Part shown: positions 53,295 through 62,149 of the stretch, in pieces
Layout of the letters: every line of letters begins with the position of its first letter
Position numbering within the stretch: the stretch's first letter is position 1
Assembly (NCBI GenBank): GCA_050291365.1
Contig: JBNKJS010000016.1
Span: 62,001-126,000, forward strand
Length of the DNA: 64,000 nucleotides
Reading direction: 5' to 3'
From: JAAGZL01 sp050291365
GTDB lineage: Bacteria; Pseudomonadota; Gammaproteobacteria; Chromatiales; Chromatiaceae
Program-made: the position numbers and the translations under genes
The notes under the pieces: generated by a model
What the model was told of the DNA's origin: nothing
What the model saw: only the letters and a program-made list of their open reading frames with translations
Databases searched by the model: none

Positions 53295-54098
53295 TCAACC
53301 AAACTTGCCTTCGACGTAATCCCGGGTACGCTGATCTTTTACCTCGCCGGTAAACAGCTCCTCGGTTACACCAAGCTCGATGCACTCACCCCCTAGAAAG
53401 AATGCGGTGCGATCGGCAAGACGCCGCGCCTGCTGCACCAGGTTGGTAACCAGAATGATGGTCATCTCCGATTTTAACTCTTTCAGCACATCTTCGATGC
53501 GCATGGTGGTTACAGGATCAACTGCGATGGAGAACTCATCCAGGATCAGCAGCTCAGGGTCCTGCGACAGGGCTCGGGCAATGGTCAGGCGCTGCTGCTG
53601 ACCACCGGATAGCAGACTCCCCAGAGAGTCCAGGCGATCCTTTACCTCATCCCAGAGCGCAGCCCGTGTCAGGCAACGCTCTACAATTATATCCAGCTCT
53701 CGTCTGTCATTAATGCCGCGTAGACGTGGCGACAGGGCCACATTTTCATACACGGTAAGGGGCAGCCCCACCGGCAGAGGAAACACCACCCCGATACGGC
53801 TACGCAATCCATACACGTTCTTGATATTGCGAACATTCACGCCGTTGAACAGGATATCTCCCTGCACCTGCATCTTGCTGTTAAAGGCATCCATAAGATT
53901 CAACGTCTTGAGAAAGCTGGTCTTTCCGGCATTGGCGGGGCCTATAATCCCGAATATTTCATGCTCCCTCACATCCAGACTGACACTGCTCAGAGCGGGC
54001 ACACCAGCGTAGCTGATGGTCAGATCATGCACACTGAGCTTTATGCTTTCGGAGCTTGGCTCTGTGGCTACGTCTGGCATAGCGTCTGCGACTACCAT
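53295..54098 (-). CDS. Phosphate ABC transporter ATPase with degenerate Q- and H-loops (second PstB)
   Basis: The 267-residue PstB-like protein keeps the signature LSGGQQQRL (153-161) and Walker A GPANAGKTS (53-61). It has Pro107 in place of the Q-loop Gln (VFPLPVG), Asn209 in place of the H-loop His (VTNLVQQ), and LILDEF in Walker B, so Glu178 remains. Its own ATP site should be poorly active. It overlaps pstA by 7 nt. With the first PstB it probably forms a heterodimer. Confidence 0.9.
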   Translation of the reverse strand: MVVADAMPDVATEPSSESIKLSVHDLTISYAGVPALSSVSLDVREHEIFGIIGPANAGKTSFLKTLNLMDAFNSKMQVQGDILFNGVNVRNIKNVYGLRSRIGVVFPLPVGLPLTVYENVALSPRLRGINDRRELDIIVERCLTRAALWDEVKDRLDSLGSLLSGGQQQRLTIARALSQDPELLILDEFSIAVDPVTTMRIEDVLKELKSEMTIILVTNLVQQARRLADRTAFFLGGECIELGVTEELFTGEVKDQRTRDYVEGKFG

Positions 54099-54961
54099 TT
54101 CTTCTGACCTCGCAGATACATGCGGAAGGCAATGGAGATACTGTTCATGATCAACACCATGGCGACCAGCACCAGAGCCACACCGTAGGGCAGAGCATCA
54201 GGCACACCTGGCACCTGGGTGGAGACCACAAACAGATGCAGGGAGAGGGCCATGGTCTGATCAAACATACTCTGGGGCAGATATGGCAGAAAAAAGGCGG
54301 CCCCGGTGAACATAATGGGTGCGGTCTCCCCGGTGGTGCGCGACACCTCCAGGATCACACCAGTCAGGATACCACTGATGGCGTTGGGCAGGACGATGCG
54401 GCGAATGGTCTGCCAGCGGGTGGCCCCCATGTTCCAGCAGGCCTCACGGAAGGCGAATGGCACCGCCTGCAGCGATTCCCTGGTAGATACAATCACCACC
54501 GGCAGGGTCATGATGGCCAGGGTAAGGCTGGCGGCGAGAATACTGGTGCCAAATCTAAAGAAGATCACGAAGGCCCCAACCCCGAACAGGGCATGCACGA
54601 TGGACGGCACCCCCGCCAGGTTGATAATGGCCAGATTGATAATGCGGGTAAACCAGTTATCTCCAGCATATTCACTTAGGTAAATAGCTGCGGCCACCCC
54701 CAGCGGAACCGAGATAATCAAGGCCAGAGCCACCAGCCATATCGTTCCCAACAACGCCGGAAATATTCCACCGGCAGTCATGCCCTTGGTGGGATCGGTA
54801 AAGAGAAACTCCAAGGAAATAACGCTGCCTCCCTTGTAAATCAAGGTTCCCAGAATCACCAACACCGGGATAACCAGCAGAATGGTCATCAACATGAACA
54901 GGGTCTTGAACAACACCTGCATCTTTTTGTTTTTTGCGTTTAGGGCGGACTCTTCAAACAT
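54092..54961 (-). CDS. pstA: Phosphate ABC transporter permease PstA
   Basis: This is a 289-residue inner-membrane permease with about six TM helices. The ABC permease coupling motif is REACWNMGATRWQTIRRIVL, which contacts the ATPase. It lies downstream of pstC by 28 nt and overlaps pstB2. It pairs with PstC to form the channel. Confidence 0.95.
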   Translation of the reverse strand: MFEESALNAKNKKMQVLFKTLFMLMTILLVIPVLVILGTLIYKGGSVISLEFLFTDPTKGMTAGGIFPALLGTIWLVALALIISVPLGVAAAIYLSEYAGDNWFTRIINLAIINLAGVPSIVHALFGVGAFVIFFRFGTSILAASLTLAIMTLPVVIVSTRESLQAVPFAFREACWNMGATRWQTIRRIVLPNAISGILTGVILEVSRTTGETAPIMFTGAAFFLPYLPQSMFDQTMALSLHLFVVSTQVPGVPDALPYGVALVLVAMVLIMNSISIAFRMYLRGQKKW

Positions 54962-54989
54962 CTCTCTTTATTCCAAAGCGGTTCTATAC

Positions 54990-55916
54990 CTACTGCTTCT
55001 TGATGCCACGAACGATCAGGTCAGCAGTAAGATTGATTACAAATGTGATCAGAAATAGGAATATCCCGATAGTAAACAGGGCCTGATAATGCTCAGAACC
55101 TACTGCGGTCTCACCCAGCTCGGCGGCAATAGTGGCGGTTAGGGCGCGTACAGAATCAAAGACACTTCCCGGAATATTCACCGCGTGGCCGGTGGCCATG
55201 AGTACCGCCATGGTCTCACCAAAACCGCGCCCCACTCCCAACAACACCGCACCCAGCAGGCCGTTCTTGGCGGCAGGGATTACGGTCTTGAAGATCACCT
55301 GCCAGCGGGTGGCCCCCAGGGCCTCGGCCGCCTCACGATAACGATCCGGCACTGCCTTGAGGGCATCCTCGGCAATGGAGGTCATGATCGGCGCCGCCAT
55401 CAGGCCCAGGATGATGCCGGCATTGAGCACATTTAGCCCCACCGGCACATTAAACAGATCGATGATCAGCGGATTCATTATGGATAGACCAATAAAGCCC
55501 CAGACCACTGATGGAATAGCCGCCAGCAGTTCCACCAGCACCTTGAGGGCCTCCCTGGTGCGACCGGTGGCAAACTCACCCACATAGACCGCTGCCCCCA
55601 GGGAGAAAGGTATTGCCACCAACATAGCCAGTCCGGTCACCGAGGCAGTGCCGGCCATCAAGGCCAGGATGCCGTACTCCGGCGCGTCCTCATCACTCGG
55701 TTCCCAGTATGGGGAGAGAAAAAACTCTTTGAAGGAGAATCCTTCGAATAGAAACCCGATGCCTTCAGCGGTGATAAAAACAAAGATGCCTATTACAAAT
55801 ATTATTGCGGATATACCGCCGATAAAGACCAGGAACTGCACCATCTTGTCGATGTACCAGCCCAGATCACGTCGATCAAAATCGATATCCAGCATTTTGC
55901 CTGTTACTGCCGGCAT
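54990..55916 (-). CDS. pstC: Phosphate ABC transporter permease PstC
   Basis: The 308-residue permease has six TM helices. The coupling motif is YREAAEALGATRWQVIFKTV, and the segment LEGFSFKEFFLSPYWEPSDE forms the first periplasmic loop. It follows the PhoU-like gene by only 3 nt and precedes pstA. The length is normal for PstC. Confidence 0.95.
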   Translation of the reverse strand: MPAVTGKMLDIDFDRRDLGWYIDKMVQFLVFIGGISAIIFVIGIFVFITAEGIGFLFEGFSFKEFFLSPYWEPSDEDAPEYGILALMAGTASVTGLAMLVAIPFSLGAAVYVGEFATGRTREALKVLVELLAAIPSVVWGFIGLSIMNPLIIDLFNVPVGLNVLNAGIILGLMAAPIMTSIAEDALKAVPDRYREAAEALGATRWQVIFKTVIPAAKNGLLGAVLLGVGRGFGETMAVLMATGHAVNIPGSVFDSVRALTATIAAELGETAVGSEHYQALFTIGIFLFLITFVINLTADLIVRGIKKQ

Positions 55917-55919
55917 ACC

Positions 55920-56999
55920 CTAATCCTCAACCTCTGCACCACACATAAGGTCCATCAGATCCTTAATATGCAGGGCCAGGTTACGGTATAGTGCCTCCAG
56001 CTCCTGGGTTTCCAGAGGACCACTAGCGGCACCAACATCCCACTCCAGGGCGTTGGTATGGAAAGGGATCTCTGACAGATATGAGCTGATGCCACCCTGG
56101 AGACTGATAACTACATGCTGCTCAGAAATATCGTGGTGACTGAGTTCGTTCAGGGCTTTAGGTTCAGCCCCTTCTACATTGCCACCGCGTTCTGATAGAA
56201 ACTCAATCAAAGATGGATCTATTTCGGCAGCGGGAGCACGTCCGGCACTGCTAAATTTACCGCAATTTGGATGATTCTTTTTACCGATGGCTTCAGCAAG
56301 TTGGCTGGCAAGTCCATTGTCCTCATCAATGAAAAGAACATTATAAATCTTCGGCTTTTTCTGCATGCCGGTTACGGCAAAGATGGTATCCTCACAGATA
56401 TTCCTACACTGATCCACAACACGTTTTAGCTGATTAAAAACAACAAACAGCGCCAGGGTATCTTTAACCCCCTGGAGTTCGCTCTTCTCAGTTATCTCAG
56501 CATAAACCGCATCCAGGTTGTACTCCGTATTATCAGAAAGATGCTTGGTGCCCTGGGCCAGTTCAGAATTAAGGTGATTAAATGCCTTGATGGTCTGCTT
56601 CACCATGGTCATGGTATCTGCGGTCATCCGCTCCAGTTCGCGCCCGAGAACACCTTGTGGCAGAGCTGACATCCGCACCCCCTCACGAGCAATAATCACC
56701 GCATAATCCCCGATACGTTCAAGCTCTATATTGACGCGAATAATGGACGATATAAGTCGCAGATAGGTACTACTAGGCAGATGTACCGCAATAAACCTGT
56801 GGCACAGGCGGTCAATCTCACGCATGGCGCGATTAATGGGATAGTCATTCAGGATAGTGGTATAAGCGAGCTTGTTATTACCCGTTTGCAGGGAGTGAAC
56901 TGCGTTGCTCAGGGCCTGCTCCACCGCCTCAGCCTGCGCGGCCACTTTGTCGCGAATTTGTCTCTGATCACGAAACAGACGTTCCTCTAGAAGGGACAT
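55920..56999 (-). CDS. PhoU-like regulator fused to an inactive LMW-phosphatase/ArsC-like domain
   Basis: The 359-residue protein has two PhoU helical repeats (about 1-210; SLLEERLFRDQRQIRDKV, ELERIGDYAVIIAREGVRMS). A C-terminal domain (about 218-350) follows the LMW protein-tyrosine-phosphatase/ArsC pattern: VLFIDEDNGLASQLAEAIGK, KFSSAGRAPAAEIDPSLIEF, LSERGGNVEGAEPKALNEL. The P-loop Cys is Asp225 and the Arg position is Ala231, so the active site is lost. ATG 56999 (MSLLEERL) is preferred to the upstream start. PhoU normally relays Pst status to PhoR. Confidence 0.85.
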   Translation of the reverse strand: MSLLEERLFRDQRQIRDKVAAQAEAVEQALSNAVHSLQTGNNKLAYTTILNDYPINRAMREIDRLCHRFIAVHLPSSTYLRLISSIIRVNIELERIGDYAVIIAREGVRMSALPQGVLGRELERMTADTMTMVKQTIKAFNHLNSELAQGTKHLSDNTEYNLDAVYAEITEKSELQGVKDTLALFVVFNQLKRVVDQCRNICEDTIFAVTGMQKKPKIYNVLFIDEDNGLASQLAEAIGKKNHPNCGKFSSAGRAPAAEIDPSLIEFLSERGGNVEGAEPKALNELSHHDISEQHVVISLQGGISSYLSEIPFHTNALEWDVGAASGPLETQELEALYRNLALHIKDLMDLMCGAEVED

Positions 57000-57084
57000 A
57001 TCACCGTTACCAAACTTAAAATTAAAAAAATATGCCGGGCTAAGCCTGGCATCCCACACACGTAAGCCAGTTGATTGTAACAAA

Positions 57085-57115
57085 ACCCGCCTGGCTATAA
57101 GAGGGACAGGCGGGT
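57085..57115 (-). terminator. Hairpin between pstS and the PhoU-like gene
   Basis: ACCCGCCTG (57085-57093) pairs exactly with CAGGCGGGT (57107-57115), and on the minus strand TTTTG follows. It sits 26 nt past the pstS stop, so it probably trims most transcripts after pstS and makes pstS mRNA more abundant than the rest of the operon. Confidence 0.7.
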
Positions 57116-57140
57116 ATTACTATCTATGGAGCATCAATTA

Positions 57141-58013
57141 CTAGTTACAGCTTACATCCCTAACCGGCGCATACCCTTTTTTCAACAGTATGCACTGGCC
57201 CTTGTCGCTCAAAATCCAGTCCATGTACTTCTTGACAGCGCCCTTAGGCTCGCCATTTGTATACATAAACAGCGGCCGGGCAATCGGATAACTGCGGTCA
57301 CTGGCAGTCTTAACGCTAGGATTCACGCATTTAGCTCCATCCTCTTTAGATATACAGGCCATCTTCACATGATCTGTGACATAGGCCAGTCCGCTGTAGC
57401 CGATGGCGCAGGGGGTCTTTTCTACCAAGTCGACCACATCTTTGGAGCCATGCATATCCAGGGTGCCCTGACGGAACTTACCCTTCTTACCCAACACAGC
57501 CTTTTTGAAATAGGCATAGGTACCTGAGTTATTCTGTCGACTGACCACTACAATCTCATCACTGTCACAACCAGGCACCTTCAGCCCCACATCAGACCAC
57601 TTGGTGGCCTTGCCATCACGGACATAGATATCTTTCAGCTGGGTAAATGATAATGACTTTGCAGGGTTTGCGGAGTTAACATATACCGATAGGGCATCAT
57701 ATCCAACCACATGCTCAACTGGGTCTTGTCCCTTCTTCTTGGCCGTAGCTACCTCTTTTTCCTTCATCTTACGACTGGCGTTGGCGATATCTACCGTGCC
57801 GTTGATCATGGCCGCTATCCCGGTACCTGATCCACCACCGGAAACAGCCACAGCGGTATCTGGATCTACTCCTCTGTAAGCCTCGGCCCAGGCCTGGGCT
57901 ACATTTACCAGAGTATCGGATCCTTTATTTTGAATAACGCTACGCTCTTCAGCATTTACTCCAAGAGCAGCGCCCGTGGTGATAAGGGCTATCAGTATCT
58001 GTCTTAAGTTCAT
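57141..58013 (-). CDS. pstS: Phosphate-binding periplasmic protein PstS
   Basis: The 290-residue protein starts MNLRQILIALITTGAALGVN, a signal peptide likely cut after NAEE or nearby. The phosphate-binding loop SGGGSGTGIAAMINGTVDIA and the segment SRQNNSGTYAYFKKAVLG follow. ATG 58013 has GAGGAAGACA in front; an in-frame ATG at 58037 lacks a ribosome site. Two Cys-rich pairs near the C-terminus (CISKEDGAKC) may form disulphides. First gene of the pst-pho operon, with a Pho box upstream. Confidence 0.94.
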   Translation of the reverse strand: MNLRQILIALITTGAALGVNAEERSVIQNKGSDTLVNVAQAWAEAYRGVDPDTAVAVSGGGSGTGIAAMINGTVDIANASRKMKEKEVATAKKKGQDPVEHVVGYDALSVYVNSANPAKSLSFTQLKDIYVRDGKATKWSDVGLKVPGCDSDEIVVVSRQNNSGTYAYFKKAVLGKKGKFRQGTLDMHGSKDVVDLVEKTPCAIGYSGLAYVTDHVKMACISKEDGAKCVNPSVKTASDRSYPIARPLFMYTNGEPKGAVKKYMDWILSDKGQCILLKKGYAPVRDVSCN

Positions 58014-58068
58014 TGTCTTCCTCAGCTTTTGATCCATGTTTGGTGTAACGGAAGTGTAATAAACAAAT

Positions 58069-58086
58069 GTTACAGCATTGTTACAA
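58069..58086 (-). promoter_or_regulatory. Pho box upstream of pstS
   Basis: On the minus strand TTGTAAC-AATG-CTGTAAC is two 7-bp direct repeats with a 4-bp spacer, the arrangement of a Pho box (consensus CTGTCAT-N4-CTGTCAT) with two weaker bases per repeat. It ends 55 nt before the pstS ATG, and an AT-rich TTTATT lies at the expected -10 distance. PhoB encoded in the same operon should bind it. Confidence 0.65.
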
Positions 58087-58133
58087 CATAGCCTGTTTCA
58101 TTACCAAATGGTCATTTATCTGCAATATAGCGT

Positions 58134-59057
58134 TCAATTGCCCAGCAGGGCATCCAGATGCGCCACCACACTGCGCCCAAGGGCATTTAAGGCATAGCCA
58201 CCCTCCAGCACTGATACTATGCGCCCCTCGGCGTATTTGTCTGCAACAACCTTTAATTGAGTGGTTATCCAGGAGTAGTCTGACTCACGCAATCTAAAAT
58301 GGGCTATATCATCCTCAATATGCCCATCAAATCCGGCAGAGATCATTATCAGTTGCGGCTTGAAGGCATCAAGGGCCGGCAACCAACTCTCTTCCACCTT
58401 CTGTCGAAATGTATCACCAGCGGTACCAGATGGAAGCGGGATATTCACGATATGATCACAGCCGGTGATATAGCCACTGTAGGGATAGAATGGATATTGA
58501 AAACTGGACCCAAAGAAGACCCTGGGGTCATTCCTGAATATATCCTCAGTGCCGTTACCATGATGAACGTCAAAATCTATGATCGCTATACGCTCCAGCC
58601 CGTACTCATCTAACGCATGGGCCGCACCTACAGCGATATTATTGAAGTAACAAAATCCCATGGCCTGACCACGCTCTGCATGATGCCCTGGAGGCCGCAC
58701 GGAACAAAAGGCAATGCGGGTCTCTTTCTGCATTACCAGGTCCACCGCGTACACCACTGCGCCTGCGGAACGCAACAACGCACCCAGCGTCTTGGGCATC
58801 ATAAAGGTATCATCATCTAGGCTAAGAATGCCTTGTTGCGGCGCCTCATCAATAATCCTGGAGATATGATCATGGTCGTGAACCCGCTCCAGATGCTCTC
58901 TTTTCACCACTGGGGCATCATGTTGCAATACGACAAAATCCATACCTGAACTGATCAATCTGTCCTGAATGGCATTAAGCCTGGAAGGGCACTCAGGATG
59001 ATCATTACCAACATCATGCAGCAGGCAATCAGGGTGTGAGATAAATGCTATTGGCAC
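58134..59057 (-). CDS. Histone deacetylase-like amidohydrolase
   Basis: The 307-residue protein has the class II HDAC-like signatures: VRPPGHHAERGQAMGFC with the catalytic His pair, IIDFDVHHGNGTEDIF with the zinc Asp and His, SAGFDGHIEDD with the other zinc Asp, and SVLEGGYALNALG. In bacteria the group includes AcuC and acetylpolyamine amidohydrolases. The GTG at 59057 has CGGAG 8 nt upstream; a TTG at 59078 is a weaker start. It is divergent from a Pat-like acetyltransferase gene, which hints at protein deacetylation. Confidence 0.88.
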   Translation of the reverse strand: MPIAFISHPDCLLHDVGNDHPECPSRLNAIQDRLISSGMDFVVLQHDAPVVKREHLERVHDHDHISRIIDEAPQQGILSLDDDTFMMPKTLGALLRSAGAVVYAVDLVMQKETRIAFCSVRPPGHHAERGQAMGFCYFNNIAVGAAHALDEYGLERIAIIDFDVHHGNGTEDIFRNDPRVFFGSSFQYPFYPYSGYITGCDHIVNIPLPSGTAGDTFRQKVEESWLPALDAFKPQLIMISAGFDGHIEDDIAHFRLRESDYSWITTQLKVVADKYAEGRIVSVLEGGYALNALGRSVVAHLDALLGN

Positions 59058-59285
59058 AGCCAAACTCCGATACAACAAACAGACAAAGATGTACTACTAT
59101 TCATGCATGGGACTGGCGCAATATGGAGGTTAACCTATCTCTCCAGGAGCATCCTAACCCTGCATACAGCAGGCAATTGTTGGCACTACCTGACCAAATC
59201 AATAGTGAAATTTAAATTTAGCACAACCTAAATATGTTTGTATTTTAATTTACTTAATATTTTCTAATTTAGAATCGAGACCACA

Positions 59286-61967
59286 ATGGGCCCACATAAA
59301 CTTGAAAAACTATTCGAACCCGACAGCATAGCCATCTTCGGTGCCAGTGAAAAAGCTAATGGAGTCGGAACCACCGTACTCAAGAATCTGATCGAATCAG
59401 GTTTCAAAGGACATCTATATCCAATCAATCCGAAATATGAAACGGTACAGGGACTGCCTTGCTACAAAGCATTGGAAGACCTGGACAGCCCCGTAGACCT
59501 GGCAATTGTGGCGGTGCCTACCACTGCCGTCATCAATACGGTTCGCCAGTGCGGTGTATACGGCGTTAACTCAATGATTATCCACAGCGCCGGTTTTGGT
59601 GAAACAGGAGAGAAAGGAAAGAAGCTGGAAAAGAGTTTGATGGAGACAGCCCGTCATTATGGTATCCACGTCCTGGGCCCGAACTGTCTTGGCATGATGC
59701 GCCCAGACATCGGACTGAATGCCACCTTTCTGGATGCCGTTGCCCCCAAAGGCAGACTGGCTCTGGTGTCCCAATCCGGTGCGCTCTGCACTGCAATTAT
59801 AGATTGGTCAAGACCGCATAAGATGGGATTCTCAACCATAGTTTCCCTGGGTAACGCCAGTGACGTGGACTTTGGCGATATTCTGGACTACCTGGCCGTA
59901 GACAGCATGACCGATGCCATCTTGCTATATGTGGAGGGCATTCACGACTCACGCAGTTTTATGAGCGGGCTACGTGTTGCAGCAAATGCCAAGCCGGTGA
60001 TTGTGCTCAAGGTAGGACGACACAAAAAGGCCGTGGAGGCAGCCACCACCCATACCGGAGCCATGTTCGGGTCAGATGAAGTATTCGAGGCGGCGCTGGA
60101 ACGAGCCGGTGTGGTAAGGGCTATGTCCTTTGGGCAACTGTTCGCCGCAGCCGAGATACTCTCTACCAACCGCAGGGTCAACGGCAACAATCTGGCTATA
60201 GTCACCAATGGAGGAGGCCCCGGCATCCTCTCTACCGACAGGGCCATAGATTTAGCAGTCAACATCCCAACCCTGGAACCTGAGACCATTGCCGAGATAG
60301 ACAAGTTTCTTCCCTCCTACTGGTCACACGGCAATCCGGTCGACATCCTGGGCGATGCCCCTCCGGAGAAATATGGCATGGCGGTTGCGGCCTGTCTTAA
60401 GGATAAGAATGTAGACGGCATCCTAACCCTGCTCACTCCTCAGGCTATGAGCAAACCGGACGAGGCGGCCATGGCGGTGGTTGAGGCCTGGAAGGAGAAG
60501 AAGGATAAGCCGGTGCTCTCCTGCTGGATGGGAGACGCAAAGGTAGCCAAGGCGCGTGAACTGTTCTCCGCTAACCGTTTGCCCACATTCCTGACCCCGG
60601 AGCGGGCAATTGAGGCCTTTGCCTACCTTTCCCGCTACCGACTAAACCAGAAGATGATGCTGCAGACTCCCGGGCCACTCTCTGACCCCAGACAACCGGA
60701 TGCTGAAGGGTCCAAGCTTATAATTGAAGCGGCCCTGGCCGAGGGCAGAACAATGCTGTCCGATACAGAGTCCAAGGCGATTCTGAGTGCATTTCATATC
60801 CGGTGCACTCCCACCCTAATAACAAGAACCCCCACTGAGGCACTGGTGGCGGCCGAGTCCGTTGGCTTTCCAGTCGCCATGAAGATCTGCTCACCCCAGA
60901 TCTCCCACAAATCTGATGTGCATGGAGTAAAGATAAACATCATGAACGCCCCTGATGTCGCCTCGGCCTTCAAGTCCATGATGGATGAAACCCGCCGGAC
61001 TCTACCGGATGTCAAGATTGAGGGCATTACGGTTGAACCCATGGCATCCACCAACGACACCCGAGAGCTTATGATCGGGGTTAAACATGACGATATCTTC
61101 GGACCAGTGATCGCCTTCGGAGCCGGAGGAACCATGGCCGAGGTGCTACACGACAGCGCAGTAGCCCTGCCACCGCTCAACCATGTGCTGGTTAAAAGGC
61201 TCATCAGCAGAACCAGGGTCTCCAAGCTGTTGGGGCCATTCCGTCATATGCCTGCGATCAAAACAGAAGCGGTGGAGAATGTAATCCTGCGGATATCAGA
61301 GATGGTGTGCGAACTGCCTCATATCCATGAGCTGGACATCAACCCACTGCTCGCCGACGACAATGGCGTGATTGCAGTGGACGCCAGGATAAGCATCAAA
61401 CGTCCACCAAGCTCGCCCGTACGCTACTCTCACATGGCTATCCACCCTTACCCATCCAGCCTGATTAGACATACCCATCTGCCTGACGGGACCACTATAA
61501 ATCTCCGTCCGATCAGGCCGGAAGACGCCGAACTCCTAAAAGAATTCGTACACGACATGTCCCCAGAGTCTAAGTACTACAGATTCATGCAGGCCATTGA
61601 TGAGCTGACTCCAGAGATGCTGGTGCGCTTCACCCAACTGGACTATAGCCGGGAGATGGCGATTATCGCAGTTACTGACCAGGAGGATAAACCAATTCAG
61701 CTGGGGGTAGCGCGCTATACGGTCAACCCGGATGGTGACTCCTGCGAATTTGCCATAGCGGTATCAGACAAACACCACGGCATGGGTATTGGCACTCAAC
61801 TAATGGAGAGCCTTATGGAGGCGGCACGTTACCATGCAGTCAAGGTAATTGAGGGAGATGTATTGGCCGACAACCACCGCATGCTGACCCTTATGCAGCG
61901 ACTGGGCTTCTCAATCGCCGCGTCAGGTGATGAGCCTGGGGTAAAGAAAGTAGAGAGGTGGTTGTAA
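59286..61967 (+). CDS. NDP-forming acyl-CoA synthetase/GNAT fusion (Pat-like lysine acetyltransferase)
   Basis: The 893-residue protein has a CoA-binding domain (1-130; SIAIFGASEKANGVGTTVLK), a succinyl-CoA ligase-like part, an ATP-grasp domain (about 480-700; VGFPVAMKICSPQISHKSDV) and a C-terminal GNAT domain (about 740-893; VSDKHHGMGIGTQLMESLME). This layout is that of Pat/PatZ, which acetylates lysines of central enzymes. The segment ATTHTGAMFGSDEVF holds a His at the phospho-His position of active ligases, so residual ligase activity is possible. It is divergent from the HDAC-like gene. Confidence 0.88.
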   Translation: MGPHKLEKLFEPDSIAIFGASEKANGVGTTVLKNLIESGFKGHLYPINPKYETVQGLPCYKALEDLDSPVDLAIVAVPTTAVINTVRQCGVYGVNSMIIHSAGFGETGEKGKKLEKSLMETARHYGIHVLGPNCLGMMRPDIGLNATFLDAVAPKGRLALVSQSGALCTAIIDWSRPHKMGFSTIVSLGNASDVDFGDILDYLAVDSMTDAILLYVEGIHDSRSFMSGLRVAANAKPVIVLKVGRHKKAVEAATTHTGAMFGSDEVFEAALERAGVVRAMSFGQLFAAAEILSTNRRVNGNNLAIVTNGGGPGILSTDRAIDLAVNIPTLEPETIAEIDKFLPSYWSHGNPVDILGDAPPEKYGMAVAACLKDKNVDGILTLLTPQAMSKPDEAAMAVVEAWKEKKDKPVLSCWMGDAKVAKARELFSANRLPTFLTPERAIEAFAYLSRYRLNQKMMLQTPGPLSDPRQPDAEGSKLIIEAALAEGRTMLSDTESKAILSAFHIRCTPTLITRTPTEALVAAESVGFPVAMKICSPQISHKSDVHGVKINIMNAPDVASAFKSMMDETRRTLPDVKIEGITVEPMASTNDTRELMIGVKHDDIFGPVIAFGAGGTMAEVLHDSAVALPPLNHVLVKRLISRTRVSKLLGPFRHMPAIKTEAVENVILRISEMVCELPHIHELDINPLLADDNGVIAVDARISIKRPPSSPVRYSHMAIHPYPSSLIRHTHLPDGTTINLRPIRPEDAELLKEFVHDMSPESKYYRFMQAIDELTPEMLVRFTQLDYSREMAIIAVTDQEDKPIQLGVARYTVNPDGDSCEFAIAVSDKHHGMGIGTQLMESLMEAARYHAVKVIEGDVLADNHRMLTLMQRLGFSIAASGDEPGVKKVERWL

Positions 61968-62149
61968 AGGCAGAGAACAGGACTTAGGGCCGAGGGCCGA
62001 GGACTCTGATATCAGAAACAACTGAGATCCCACTTTAATGCGGGATCAGCATTGTGTCTGGTCACCTCCTGTTGCCGGATGTTGACCCAGTTAGTGTTCA
62101 GCGCCCCTTATTACCTTGGCCCTAGGACCTGATTACTCGGCCCTACTAC
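61968..62149. repeat. Short repeats and hairpins after the Pat-like gene
   Basis: AGGGCCGAGGGCCGAGG (61986-62002) recurs in inverted, degenerate form near 62116-62155 (CTAGG, CTCGGCCCTA). GATCCC-N10-GGGATC (62026-62047) is a hairpin. No T-run follows closely, and no gene is supported. It probably belongs to a dispersed intergenic repeat family. Confidence 0.45.
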
